NCBI GenBank assembly: GCA_024372495.1
Contig: CP099977.1
Coordinates: 1,116,001 to 1,180,000 of the forward strand
DNA: 64,000 nucleotides
DNA from: Pseudarthrobacter sp. Fe7
Lineage (GTDB): Bacteria > Actinomycetota > Actinomycetes > Actinomycetales > Micrococcaceae
Direction: 5' to 3'
A program made the translations under genes and the position numbers. A model generated the notes under the pieces. It was not told where the DNA came from. It saw only the letters and a program-made list of their open reading frames with translations, and made no database searches. Shown here piece by piece: positions 48,320 through 58,047 of the stretch. Positions within the stretch are counted from its first letter, which is position 1, and every line of letters begins with the position of its first letter.

Positions 48320-49288
48320 TCAGTGACCGCCGAGGTTGCCGCCCACGGGCGGAAGCCCGCCGTCGGCGCGGTGGTCGTCCTGGCGACGTTCGCCGGCGCT
48401 CAGGTTCTCACCCTCCACCGTGTCGTCGGACTCGCCGGTGGTGTCCACCAGTCCGTTGGTCTGGTCGAACGGGTGGCCAATCCTGCCGTCATCGAGGTCG
48501 GCGACCGAGCCGGACGTGCCGGCTGCCGGCGTCGTGCCTGCCGTTGAGGTGTCAGCTGTCCCCGTGCCCGGGTAGGCGCTTCCGGTGGTGGCGCCGGTGG
48601 TGAGGGGCTCGGCGGGAACAATAGGCTCTGCCGGGACCACGGGACTGGTCTCCGTGACTGTCACGTCACGCGTAGCCGATTCTTCCTTGTTGCTGTTGGC
48701 AGCCATGACCGCTGCTGCGCCCGCCGCTGCCGCAATGCCCACCCCAGCGGCAACCTTGCCGGAGACGCCGGCCTTGCCGGAATCGCCGCGCGAGGCACCC
48801 GCGTGTTCAACGCCCGGCGTGCCCACGGCGGAGCCCGCATTGACGGATCCGCGCCAGGCGCCGCTGGCGTAGCCCTCATCCTCGATGAATTCCTTGAACT
48901 TCTGCAGGTCGGATTCGGCCTGCCGGTCAACGACGTTCAGTTTGTCGCCCACCTTCTCGATCAAGCCTTCAGGTTCGTATTCGAGGCTCAGCTGGATGGA
49001 GGTCTGGCCACCTCCAACGTCCTCGAAGTCCACGGCACCGGCGTTCGTGGCGCCTTCGGTGGCGGCCCAGGCAACCCGGCGGTCCGGAACCTGCTCCAGG
49101 ATTCTGGCTTCCCACTGCCTGCGGACGCCGCCGACCTCGGCCACCCATTCCAGCCGGTCGTCACTGAGCTGCGTAACGCTCTTGACGCCGCCCATGAAGT
49201 GCGGGAACTCCTCGAATTGGGTCCACTGGTTGTAAGCGGTGCTCACCGGTACGTTCACCAGAATGCGTTTTTCCACCTTCGTGCTCAT
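48320..49288 (-). CDS. SRPBCC (polyketide cyclase/dehydrase-like) protein with long disordered tail
   Basis: 322 aa. Residues 1-145 form an SRPBCC ligand-binding domain of the type seen in membrane-stress proteins (KVEKRILVNVPVSTAYNQWT, FEEFPHFMGGVKSVTQLSDD, WEARILEQVPDRRVAWAATE). An alanine-rich hydrophobic segment (about 180-200, GVGIAAAAGAAAVMAANSN) follows, and then a Thr/Gly/Pro/Ala-rich tail ending in HRADGGLPPVGGNLGGH. Possible membrane attachment with the tail outside. Ligand unknown. Confidence 0.8.
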   Translation of the reverse strand: MSTKVEKRILVNVPVSTAYNQWTQFEEFPHFMGGVKSVTQLSDDRLEWVAEVGGVRRQWEARILEQVPDRRVAWAATEGATNAGAVDFEDVGGGQTSIQLSLEYEPEGLIEKVGDKLNVVDRQAESDLQKFKEFIEDEGYASGAWRGSVNAGSAVGTPGVEHAGASRGDSGKAGVSGKVAAGVGIAAAAGAAAVMAANSNKEESATRDVTVTETSPVVPAEPIVPAEPLTTGATTGSAYPGTGTADTSTAGTTPAAGTSGSVADLDDGRIGHPFDQTNGLVDTTGESDDTVEGENLSAGERRQDDHRADGGLPPVGGNLGGH

Positions 49289-49423
49289 AACGTCTCCTTC
49301 GCTTTGCTACCGGGGGACTGACGACCAGGGAAAAATCATCAGCATGCTTACCAACATACCTTTTGGCTGCTTCGGATTCCAGAGCGGGTTGTGAGAAAGG
49401 TGAAACCCCGGGGGCTGGCTTGC

Positions 49424-50152
49424 TCAGGGAGCCACGACGACGCCGTAGGAGCCCTCGTTGAGCGTGCTGGGTGTGGATGAAGGTGCCACCACGCCGAAGT
49501 CGTAGCCCTTGGCCTTGATTGCGTCAATGGTGCTGGCCAGGTAGTCCCACTGGGACGCGGGGCAGGACAGGACGTCGTTGCCGTCGTGGAGCAGGATGAT
49601 CGCACCGGAGGCAACCTCATCCAGCACGTACTTCTGGACTCCAGCTGCACCTGGGCACTCGTAGTCGCCGGGTTCTCCCACCTCCCAGTGCCATTGGATT
49701 CCGCCGCTCATGCCGATGCCCCTGAGGTAGTTCAGCGCGTACGGAGTGCTGTTGCCGAACGGGAAACGCAGCAGCGTTGGTGTGGTGCCGGTGATCGACT
49801 TGATCGTGGCGTTGGTGTTGTCAATCTCCTGTTTTTGGGTCGCCTGGGTGAGGGCGGGGAAATTGGCGTGGTCCCACGAATGGTTGCCGATAACGTGGCC
49901 CTCGTCCTTGATCCGGCGGACAAGGTCGGGGTACTGCTGGGCGTGGGAGCCCTTGAGGAAGAACGTCGCCTTGACGCCCTTCTCCTTGAGAACATCCAGG
50001 ACAAAGGCGGTGCGCTCGGGCGAGGGCCCGTCGTCGAAGGTCAGGCCGATCAGAGGCTTGTCGGCAGCGTGGGCCGACGCAGGGCTACCCACCAGCAGGG
50101 CCAGGGCCAGGCTGGCGATGGCCAGTGCCGTGGTGGCAATCTTGCTCTTCAT
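49424..50152 (-). CDS. Secreted polysaccharide deacetylase (NodB/CE4 family)
   Basis: 242 aa. Signal peptide (TTALAIASLALALLVGSPAS, cleavage after ASAHA) then a CE4 domain: LTFDDGPSPERTAFV (motif 1, catalytic Asp and metal Asp), GNHSWDHANF (motif 2, H-x-x-x-H), RFPFGNSTPYAL (motif 3), and ILLHDGND (motif 5). Removes acetyl groups from chitin- or peptidoglycan-type polymers outside the cell. Confidence 0.92.
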   Translation of the reverse strand: MKSKIATTALAIASLALALLVGSPASAHAADKPLIGLTFDDGPSPERTAFVLDVLKEKGVKATFFLKGSHAQQYPDLVRRIKDEGHVIGNHSWDHANFPALTQATQKQEIDNTNATIKSITGTTPTLLRFPFGNSTPYALNYLRGIGMSGGIQWHWEVGEPGDYECPGAAGVQKYVLDEVASGAIILLHDGNDVLSCPASQWDYLASTIDAIKAKGYDFGVVAPSSTPSTLNEGSYGVVVAP

Positions 50153-50379
50153 GGTGCTCTATTCCCTTCCCAAGGCTGCTTTCAACCTTGTTTAGGTGAG
50201 CACCCTATGGCGGCCTTAAAGGGGTGTAAACAGGTGCCACGCGTCGACTGGGTAACTTCTGCGAACCCCAAAAACGCCGTTATCCGAGCGTGATCCAAAG
50301 GTGCGCGGGAGGGGATGAACGGCCGACGGCGGCACCTGGCCGGGTGCCGCCGTCGGGGGTCTTGAACAGGCAGTCCGCG

Positions 50380-53018
50380 TCAGTCCAGGTAGTGGCCCAC
50401 CAGTGCCAGGTTCTGGATGACCGCGAGCCCAAACTGCGCTGTGTCATTGGTGGAAACGGTGGGCGCTTCATCCACCGGCAGCAGCACGAGCGGGGGCTCG
50501 ATCTTCCGGAGCGAGAACGCTGAGGCGTGGTTCAGGTGCTCGCCACCTTCGGCAAAGCTGTCCCATGCCCTGGAGGCAAGGTCACGATCCTGCAACCTTG
50601 CTGCTGCATATGCCGTGAGGCGGCTGTGCGCCTGCGTGAGGTAGATGCCTTCAAGCGGCTGGCCCACGGCTTCCACCTGCTCCTCCTTGCTGGCCAGGAA
50701 CAGGCGGCAGTACTGCAGCCAGGCCCGCTCAAACTCCGGATCGGCCACCAGGTCCACCAGTTCGCTGCAGATCTCCACCAGCCCAAACACTGCACTGAGG
50801 TGTGACACCGAGATCTGCTCGCGGCCGGTATCGAACCTTCCCTTGTCCAGGTCGTACAACGCCTCGCCGGTGAGGAACCCGTACTTGAGCGCGCCGATGT
50901 CCGCCATGGTGCCCAGCAGCCGGTCACGGGACCTCGGGTTGCCGGTGCGCTCCCAGTCCGTGAGCCAGATGGCCGCGAGCGAGCCCCAGTCGGTCCCGAG
51001 CCCCACACCCAACGCACCCCTGTTGGGGCGGTAGGTCTCGGCGTCCGGGCGGACCTTACGTACCGGGTCCAGGCCCAGGAAGTTCTGGTCGCTGTCCACC
51101 AGTTCCGTCAACAGGTCCCCGGTGCGCTCATCCGCCGTCAGGTAGTAGTGGAAACGGCGGTAGGCCGGGGTGCTGATCCTCAGCTGCTTGGCGCTGCAGC
51201 CCCAGTGCTGGACGTTGTGCCGGGACCCCAGGCCTTTCCATGGGCCCAGGTGGTAGACGTCCACCTCGCCGGTGTGCCGGGTCATGGCCTCGGCGAAGCG
51301 GAAGATGTCCGCCCGGCCGGACCGCAGGTAGGAGTACCAGAGCCAGAGGTCGGGGGAGAGTTCCGAGTTGTCCCACGCGTAGCCACCCACGTCGTACCGC
51401 CACACGTGCCGGTCGAAGTCGTACGTGTGCATCACGTCGCCGTAGTTCCAGAAGCCGTACCAGCGCCGCTGCTCTACCTGCCCGGCGTAGAAGTCGAACA
51501 GGAAGTCCAGCCGGTCCTCCAGGCGTGCCCGTGCAGGGGTGCTCCGGTCCACGGGGGTCCAGTCACCGAAGACGCCCGCCGAATGCAGGTACTCCGGGGT
51601 GGCCTGCAACAGTGCGGGGGAGGAGGCGGAGGCGGCATCTGCTGCCAGGCTTTCCGTTGAGGGGGTGGCGTCGTAGGCGAACAGGGTCAGCTCATGGGTG
51701 CGGGCAATTCCCGTGGGGTTTCCGAAGCCCGGCTCGTAGTCCTCATAGGTGATCTCGAGGCCCTCGAGCTGTTCCTCGAAGGTGTCCTGGCCCAGGCCGT
51801 CGTGGTAGAACCGCAGGTCCATGGGCTGGGCTTCGGGGAGTAAAGCCATGCCGTGATGGAGGCTTCGTCGGTGGCCGCCCCGCGGATGTCCAGCTGCCCC
51901 GGGTGGGACTGCCAGAAGTCCTTAACCCCAACTCCCAGGCCGCCACGGGTATCGCTCAGCGAGCAGAAGCCGGCCGAACGGGTTCCGCCGGAGATCCCCA
52001 CCCAGCCATGGCCGGCAGTTGTCCGTTTGCGGAGTTCGAAGCCGTCTGCGCTGAGCTGGGTCAGCGTGTAGTCGCCCCAGGCGGGGACCAGGTGCAGGCG
52101 GTCGGAAACCTCCGGGTTCCAGGATTCCGGCGGGGGAGTGGCGCGCCCGGCGATCTGCGCATCACGCACCTCCGCGCCCGGGTCCCGGCGCAGTCCGGTG
52201 AGGCCGCGGACCCCCTCAGTGAGGAACCCGCCGTCCGCCCCGGCGATGCGGATGTGCCGGTTGTGCAGTTCGGCCTCCAGTGGCAGGGTGAACCGCACGC
52301 CGAGTCCGGCCAGGAAGTGGTGCTCCGCGTCCCCGTCCCAAATGAAGGAGTGCACCATGCGCACGCTGCGGGCGTTGGCGTAGAAGTAGAAGCGCACCAT
52401 GAAGGGCAGCCAGTTCCGTTTGCCGCTCCCGGGCGCGTCCGGACGGTGGTTGCCTTCGAGCCGCACCACGGCGCGCACGGGGCCGCTTTGTTCCGGGACG
52501 ACGCCGGTGACCTCGCCGGTGAAGGCTTCCCGGCCCACGGTTCCGGCGTCCTCGGGCAGATCGTCCTGCAGCAGGCTGACCAGCCGGGCGTCCCGGGCAA
52601 CAGCTTTGCCACCCCGCGAGAGGCTGCGGAACAGGGTGGATCCGCTGCGGTTGATCACCATGCGCAGGACGCCGGTGTCCACGGTGATGGCGTCGGCACT
52701 TTCGGTGACCGTGACTGACGGATTGCCCGACGCCGGCTGGCCGGCTCCGGCGGTTGTGCCGGCGTCGGACGTCACCAGGTAGGTGTCCGACGGCGAGCCG
52801 GTGGCCGGGAGTGCGACGCCCGCCCACTTCAGGGATCCGTCCGGCCACGTGGCCAGGGGCCATGCCTGGCTGGGCACGCGGGTGCCGCCGCCGTCCGCAA
52901 CCGCGAGGGCCTCCACGCCGGGCACCGTACCGCGGGGGAACGGCATGCCCCAGGTGGCTCCGCCGCTGATTTCCGTGGGGGCCCGTCCGTCGATCCACCT
53001 GATGAGAGTGTCCGCCAT
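50380..53018 (-). CDS. YetA/PcRGLX-like (PL26-type) polysaccharide-active protein, one frameshift
   Basis: 879 aa after correction, no signal peptide, so apparently cytoplasmic. Order: N-terminal RIFT-barrel-like domain (TWGMPFPRGTVPGVEALAVA, QAWPLATWPDGSLKWAGVAL), central beta-sandwich (RFYFYANARSVRMVHSFIWD), and C-terminal alpha/alpha toroid (YDVGGYAWDNSELSPDLWLW, LGVGLGTDWGSLAAIWLTDW, VSHLSAVFGLVEICSELVDL). This matches the YetA/PcRGLX family whose fungal member is an exo-rhamnogalacturonan lyase (PL26). The frame breaks at 51835-51838 (C4 in the gene); five Cs join AWLYSPEAQPMDLRFYHDG. Substrate is inferred to be a pectic oligosaccharide. LacI-type operators lie upstream. Confidence 0.85.
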
Positions 53019-53047
53019 GTATCCAACTCCATTGTCCTGCGTCGCAG

Positions 53048-53072
53048 TGAAAACGCTTTCTGATACGTTTCA
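53048..53072. promoter_or_regulatory. Two tandem LacI-family-type operators upstream of the YetA-like gene
   Basis: TGAAAACGCTTTCT (53048-53061) and TGATACGTTTCA (53061-53072) both carry the central-CG palindrome of LacI-family sites. They lie 30-54 bases before the gene. The rest of the 303-bp gap (53019-53321) shows nothing else convincing. The regulator gene itself is not in the window. Confidence 0.6.
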
Positions 53073-53321
53073 AAATAGTCGTGTGGAACCCTCCCCGCAA
53101 GGGCGTTCCACGGGTGGGAAGGCTTTTCGGACGTGGGACGGTTCGGCTTGCGCCGGCGCACATCGGCGACTTGGAGCCGGGCGCCGCCAAACTCTCCCGC
53201 TGATTTTGTCCTACGCCAGGCGTTGTTTCCCACCAGGCATACGGATGCCCGCCGTCCCAGCAGCGGCGGGCATCCGAGTCCATGGGCAGGCCTGCTTTGC
53301 CTGCGTGTCCGGGGCTATATG

Positions 53322-53797
53322 TCAGTCCAGCGGCAGTGTCACCGTCACGGTGGTGCCCAGGCCCGGGGTGGCGCTGATGTCCAGCGCGCCACCGGCCTCC
53401 TGTACGGCCACCGCCATGAGCCGCAGGCCGTAGCCGTGGTGCCGCCCTATTGTGGCGAGGTTGCTGTTAAAGCCCGTGCCGTCGTCGGCCACTACCAATC
53501 GGATGCCGTGGTCAACGGCTGCCGCCTGGATGTTCAACGTGGAGGCGGCAGAGTATTTGAATGCGTTGCTGAGTGCCTCCCGAGCGGACTGGTACAGGAG
53601 GGACGCGCAGTCCGCCGGGATCTCGATGCCCCAGTGCGGAGTATCCCAGTGGACCGCGGTCCCGCGCTGCCGCAGGGGGCCGTCAGCCGGTCGATGCACC
53701 CGGCCAGCCCCAAGGTGTGGAAATCCAGTGGCTGCCGGTCCGTCAGCACGCCACCCACGGTTGTGACCTCGTTGTCCAACGCTGTTCTGCTTCCCAT
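53322..53797 (-). CDS. HATPase-only histidine-kinase-like protein, one frameshift
   Basis: 158 aa after correction. LLYQSAREALSNAFKYSAAS (N-box), LVVADDGTGFN (G1), HHGYGLRLMAVAVQEAGGAL (G2-like) and TTVTVTLPLD end form a complete GHKL ATPase of the NarX/DegS class. The phospho-accepting histidine region is missing: only about 50 residues precede the ATPase (TALDNEVTTVGGVLTDRQPL). The frame breaks at 53675-53679 (C5 in the gene); six Cs join DRLTAPLRQRGTAVHWDTP. Either the tail of a decayed kinase or a stand-alone ATPase. No regulator gene adjoins. Confidence 0.6.
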
Positions 53798-53948
53798 GAC
53801 TTCCTGCTCCCCACAAGCTGGTTGGGCTGATACCTCCAGCGTGGACCCGCAATGTCTAGGGACGGCAAGGTTTGCCTCAAGATCCCATCAATTCTGCGCG
53901 GGCTGCGTGGCGGGCCACGGGGGTGTGGTTCTAGGAGCATCACAGCGT

Positions 53949-54662
53949 TCACCGTGAACCACTTGGGGTGGGGGCCGGCACTGGCGCAGTGAGCCTGCCG
54001 TCGCGCATGGTGGCCACCAGGTCCGTCAGCGGCACGAACTCGGTGTCGTGGGTCACCATCACCGTTGCCACCGAGAACTCCGTGGCCACCTGCCGCAGCA
54101 GGCCGACGATCGCGGCGCTGCGCTCGTGGTCCAGCGCCGCGGTTGGCTCGTCCACCAGCAGCACTTTCGGGCTTCCCATCAATGCCCGGGCAATGTTCAC
54201 CCGCTGGCGCTGGCCACCGGAGAGCTGGTGTGGAAGCTTCCGGGCGCTCGCGGACAGCCCGACGACGTCCAACAGCTCGGCTGCCCTTGTCCTGGCCGCC
54301 GTGGCAGGCTTTCCGCGCAGGTGGTCGCTGATGATGAGCTGTTCGACGGCGGTGAGTGACGGGAGCAGGTTGGGCTGCTGGAAGATGATGCCCACCTTTC
54401 CGCGCCGGAGCGCCGTGAGCTCCTTGTCCTTGAGCCCGGCGGTATCGGCGCCGGCGATGATGACCTGGCCGCTGGTGGGGCGGACCAGGGTGGCCGCGGT
54501 GGCCAGGAGACTGGACTTGCCGGATCCTGAGGGGCCCACGAGCGCGACCAGCTGCCCCGCCTGGGCGGTGAGGCTGACCCGGTCCAGGGCAGTGGTGGTG
54601 CCGCCGCCGTCCGGATATTCGAGGGTGACGTTGGCCAGGGTGAGGGGAGCAGAGGTGGGCAT
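53949..54662 (-). CDS. ABC exporter ATPase (MacB/LolD type)
   Basis: 237 aa from ATG 54662, preceded by GAAAGGAAGTCATC. Walker A VGPSGSGKSSLL, Q-loop FQQPNLLPSLTAVEQL, signature LSGGQRQRVNIARA, Walker B VLLVDEPTAALDHE, switch VTHD. The small size and LPSLTAVEQL insert fit the MacB/LolD/FtsE group that works with FtsX-like permeases. Downstream of its permease gene in the same operon (29-nt gap). Confidence 0.92.
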   Translation of the reverse strand: MPTSAPLTLANVTLEYPDGGGTTTALDRVSLTAQAGQLVALVGPSGSGKSSLLATAATLVRPTSGQVIIAGADTAGLKDKELTALRRGKVGIIFQQPNLLPSLTAVEQLIISDHLRGKPATAARTRAAELLDVVGLSASARKLPHQLSGGQRQRVNIARALMGSPKVLLVDEPTAALDHERSAAIVGLLRQVATEFSVATVMVTHDTEFVPLTDLVATMRDGRLTAPVPAPTPSGSR

Positions 54663-54691
54663 GATGACTTCCTTTCAGGGGATGGAGAGGG

Positions 54692-55794
54692 TTAGTTGCC
54701 GCCGAGTGCCAGGAGCGCATCGACCCTGGTGACGCGGCGGACGGCCAGCGCGGCGCCGGCCAGGCCCAAGGCAACGATCCCGACGACGGGAACCACCGTG
54801 GTGCCTGCGTTCAGCTGGAACGGGGCAGCCTGCGCGGCAAAGAAGCCGGCGGTCACGCCTACGGCGCCACCAGCTCCGGCTCCCGCCAGCAGCACGATTG
54901 CGGCCTGTGCCATGGCATCCCGCAGGATGTAGGGCTCGGGGCGCCCATGGCCTTCAGGACCGCGATGTCCCGGGTGCGCTGGATGGTCCAGACGCTCAGG
55001 AATGCCACGATCACCAGCGCTGAGATTCCGTACAGGAAGGCCTGCATCAGGGTCAGCGATCCGTTCTCGCTCTTGAAGGAACCCAGCGCCTGGAACGATC
55101 CGGTGCGGGACTCGCTGACAGTGTGCGCGGCGGCGTTTGCTGCTGGCCCGTCGATCCGGGCCCCGTCCGCGTAGGTGACGGCGACGACGGTGGCCAGCTG
55201 TCCGGCGTCGGACACGTGCGCAGCTTTGGCCCATGCAGGCAGCGCGGTCCACACCACACTGGTGTGCGCGTACCACTGGTCCGGCACCACGGCGGCGACG
55301 GAAAGTTCCACGCCGCCCAGGGATACCGTGTCCCCTTGGCCTACCGAGAGTGCCTCCGCCACTGACGTCCCCAGCACGGCGGTACGGGCGGAGACCTCCA
55401 CGGGCGCCAGCGGGCTGCCCGCCGGGACGCCGAAAACGGCGACGTTCGCCGTGCCTGCGCCGCCGGCAGCCTGCGCCCGGGTCTGGGTGATGCCCAGCGG
55501 CTCGGCGGACTGGATGCCGGGCTGGTTCTTCCAGCTGTCCACCTGGCCGGCCGTCACGGAGCTTTCCGTGTAGGACGCCTTGGGCGTGCCGGCGCCGGGC
55601 GCGCCGAAGGCAACGGTGTCCACCGGCCTGGCGGCTGATGCGCCGAGCCTGCCTATCGCGGAGGTGGACTGTTCGGCGAGTCCGGCGGTCAGGCCGGACA
55701 GCATGACCAGCAGGAGGGTGATCAGGGCTACGACGCCGCCCATCATGGCGAACCGGCCTTTGGCGAAGCGGATATCGCGGATTGCCAGGAACAC
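54692..55794 (-). CDS. FtsX-family ABC permease, one frameshift
   Basis: 367 aa after correction. N-terminal helix (FAMMGGVVALITLLLVMLSG), a long extracellular domain of about 200 residues (SVGQGDTVSLGGVELSVAAV, AHTSVVWTALPAWAKAAHVS), then three helices (FLYGISALVIVAFLSVWTIQ and two more), the MacB/FtsX layout. The frame breaks at 54938-54941 (C4 in the gene); five Cs give LKAMGAPEPYILRDAMAQAA. GTG 55794 (VFLAIRDIRFAKGRFAMMGG) is the family-like start; the frame is open further upstream but with low-complexity sequence. Likely exports a peptide or drug under control of the adjacent two-component system. Confidence 0.87.
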
Positions 55795-55960
55795 GTTGTT
55801 TCTTCTCTCAGCAGGGGTGGATTGTTCTGTACTTCCACTTTCCCGGCAGGGACCGGCGGCGGCATCGCGGCAACGGTTGATCCGCGGGAGTGGAACGGTT
55901 GAGGCTGGAGTCAACCTTTTGGTTGATCCGCGGCGGCCGGTCCCGGCATAAGCTGATGAA

Positions 55961-57273
55961 ATGCCCGCCACGTCCCTGCCGCACGCTCCCGAGAAGGCCG
56001 GCGGCTCCCCGGCAAAGGGGCCGCTGAATGCCCTGGAAAACGCGTCGTCGGCGGCCATTCTCCGGGTCCTGCGGGTCACCCTGCACGCGGGGTTCGCGGT
56101 GCTGCTGGCCGTGGCACTGCTGAGGATGCTGCTGGACGGTGGTTCCCTGCGCTGGCTGTGGGCGGGCGCCGCCGTCGTACTGGCTGCTGTCTACCTGGCC
56201 GGCACCGTCCTCGAGAAGCGCCACGCCGAAGGCCGCGCCGGGTTCAATCCCCGCCGCTACGGCCTGCTGTGGCTGGGCCTGGTCACCGCGCTGTGGGCGT
56301 TGCTGCTCACGGGAAGTGCCGATTTCGCGTGGCTGGCGTTCCCCATCTTCTTCCTTCACCTCCACCTGCTGCCCCGGCGCGCGGCGCTGATGGCCATCGG
56401 CCTGATGACGGTGGCCGTGATTGGGTCCCAGTGGGCCGTAACTGGCGCCCCCGTCCCGCACGCGGCGGCCGTCGTGGGACCTGTTTTGGGTGCCATCTTC
56501 TCGGTGATCACCGGGCTTGCCTACGCCGCTCTGTACCGTGATGCCGAGAACCAGCGCCGCGCGGCGGACGAGCCTGCGCCGGACGCGGGAGGAGCCTGGC
56601 CCGGTCCCAGCATGAGGCAGGTGTGCTGGCTGAGCGGGAGCGGCTGGCCCGGGAAATTCATGACACGCTGGCGCAGGGCCTGTCCAGCATCGTGCTGCTG
56701 GGCCGGGCGGCAGGGCAGTCGCTGGCGGATGGTGACGCCGCTAATGCTTCAGCCCGACTGGCGCTGGTGCAGCAGACCGCTGCGGACAACCTGGCCGAGG
56801 CACGCAGCTTTGTCCGCGGCCTGTCCTCGCCGCAACTGGAGGGGACCACGCTGGTGGAGGCGCTGCGGCGGCTGTGCGACAGCACCCAGACGGAGGCCAC
56901 TGCCTCAGGCGCGGCGGTGAGGTGCCGGCTCGAGGTGGACGGCGACCCGCAGGACCTGCCCCAGCCCGTCCGCGTCACCCTGCTGCGCGCGGCGCAGGCG
57001 AGCCTTGCGAACGTCCGCGAACACGCCCGGGCAAGTACCGCCGTCGTCAGCCTTGCCTTCCTGGGCACCGAAGTGACCATGGACGTTTACGACGACGGCA
57101 CGGGCTTTGATCCGGACGCCGCGGCCGGTGCCGCGGACACAGCAGACGGCAGCGGGTTTGGGCTGCGCTCGCTGCGGGATCGCGTGGCCGCGTTGAACGG
57201 CTCGCTGGATGTGGAATCCGCGCCCGGCGAGGGCACTGTGGTGGCCATCAGGATCCCGGTGGAGGAGCCGTGA
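55961..57273 (+). CDS. NarL-type sensor histidine kinase, two frameshifts
   Basis: 436 aa after correction. Five to six membrane helices (about 35-190, FAVLLAVALLRMLLDGG, LRWLWAGAAVVLAAVYLAGT, FFLHLHLLPRRAALMAIGLM), then a HisKA_3 region (ERERLAREIHDTLAQGLSSI with the phospho-histidine) and a HATPase (RAAQASLANVREHARAST, VYDDGTGFDPD, GFGLRSLRDRVAALNG). Frames break at 56571-56575 and 56593-56597, both AGCCT for AGCT; corrected text reads AADELRRTREELARSQHEAG. Divergent from the ABC pair; overlaps the response regulator by ATGA-type coupling. Confidence 0.9.
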
Positions 57274-57930
57274 GCGAAATAAGGGTCCTGCTGGTGGATG
57301 ACCACCCCGTAGTCCGCGCCGGCTTGCGCGCCATGCTTAGCGGCTTTGAAGGCATATCCATCGCCGCCGAGGCGTCTGACGGAAAGGCCGCGCTGCAGGA
57401 ACTGGCACGGCTGAGGGCGCTGGAAGTGGCTCCGGACGTTGTCCTCATGGACCTGCAAATGGGGGCGGGGATGGACGGCGTCACTGCCACCGCCGAGATC
57501 CGGAAACTCGACGCTCCCCCGCCGGTGCTCATCCTCACTACCTATGACACGGACGCTGACATCCTGGCCGCAGTGGAGGCCGGGGCAAGCGGCTACATGC
57601 TCAAGGACGCGCCGCCGGAACAGCTGCGGCAGGCCGTGCTGCAGGCGGCCGCAGGCGGCACGGTCCTGGCACCCCGGGCGGCGGCACTGCTCATGGACCG
57701 GATCAGCAATCCCGGCACCTCGCTGACACCGCGCGAGGTGCAGCCTGCTTGAACTGCTGGCCACCGGCCTGTCCAACCGTGCCATCGCCAAGCAGGTCTT
57801 CATCTCGGAGGCGACGGTGAAAACGCATTTAGTGCACATCTACGGCAAGCTCGGCGTGGACAACCGAACCGCCGCGATCGCTGCCGCCACCCAGCGGCGG
57901 ATCATCCGGCCGCCTGGCGCCAAGGGCTGA
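57270..57930 (+). CDS. NarL/LuxR-type response regulator, one frameshift
   Basis: 219 aa after correction. Receiver domain (VLLVDDHPVVRAGLRAMLSG, phospho-Asp in DVVLMDLQMGAGMDG, ILTTYDTDADILAAVEAGAS, YMLKDAPPEQL) and C-terminal LuxR HTH (SLTPREVQLLELLATGLSNR, KQVFISEATVKTHLVHIYGK). The frame breaks at 57742-57746 (AGCCT for AGCT) inside the HTH; without correction the protein would lack its DNA-binding end. Partner of the preceding kinase, and probable regulator of the divergent ABC exporter. Confidence 0.92.
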
Positions 57931-58047
57931 CCTGTTGGCGCACGACGGCGGGACCCGGCACATGGCCGCCATCCCCGTGCAGTAGGTTTGTTCCACCGTG
58001 TTTTCAGGTGCCGTTGTTTCCAGGCCACGTTGTTCAAAGGAGAACGA

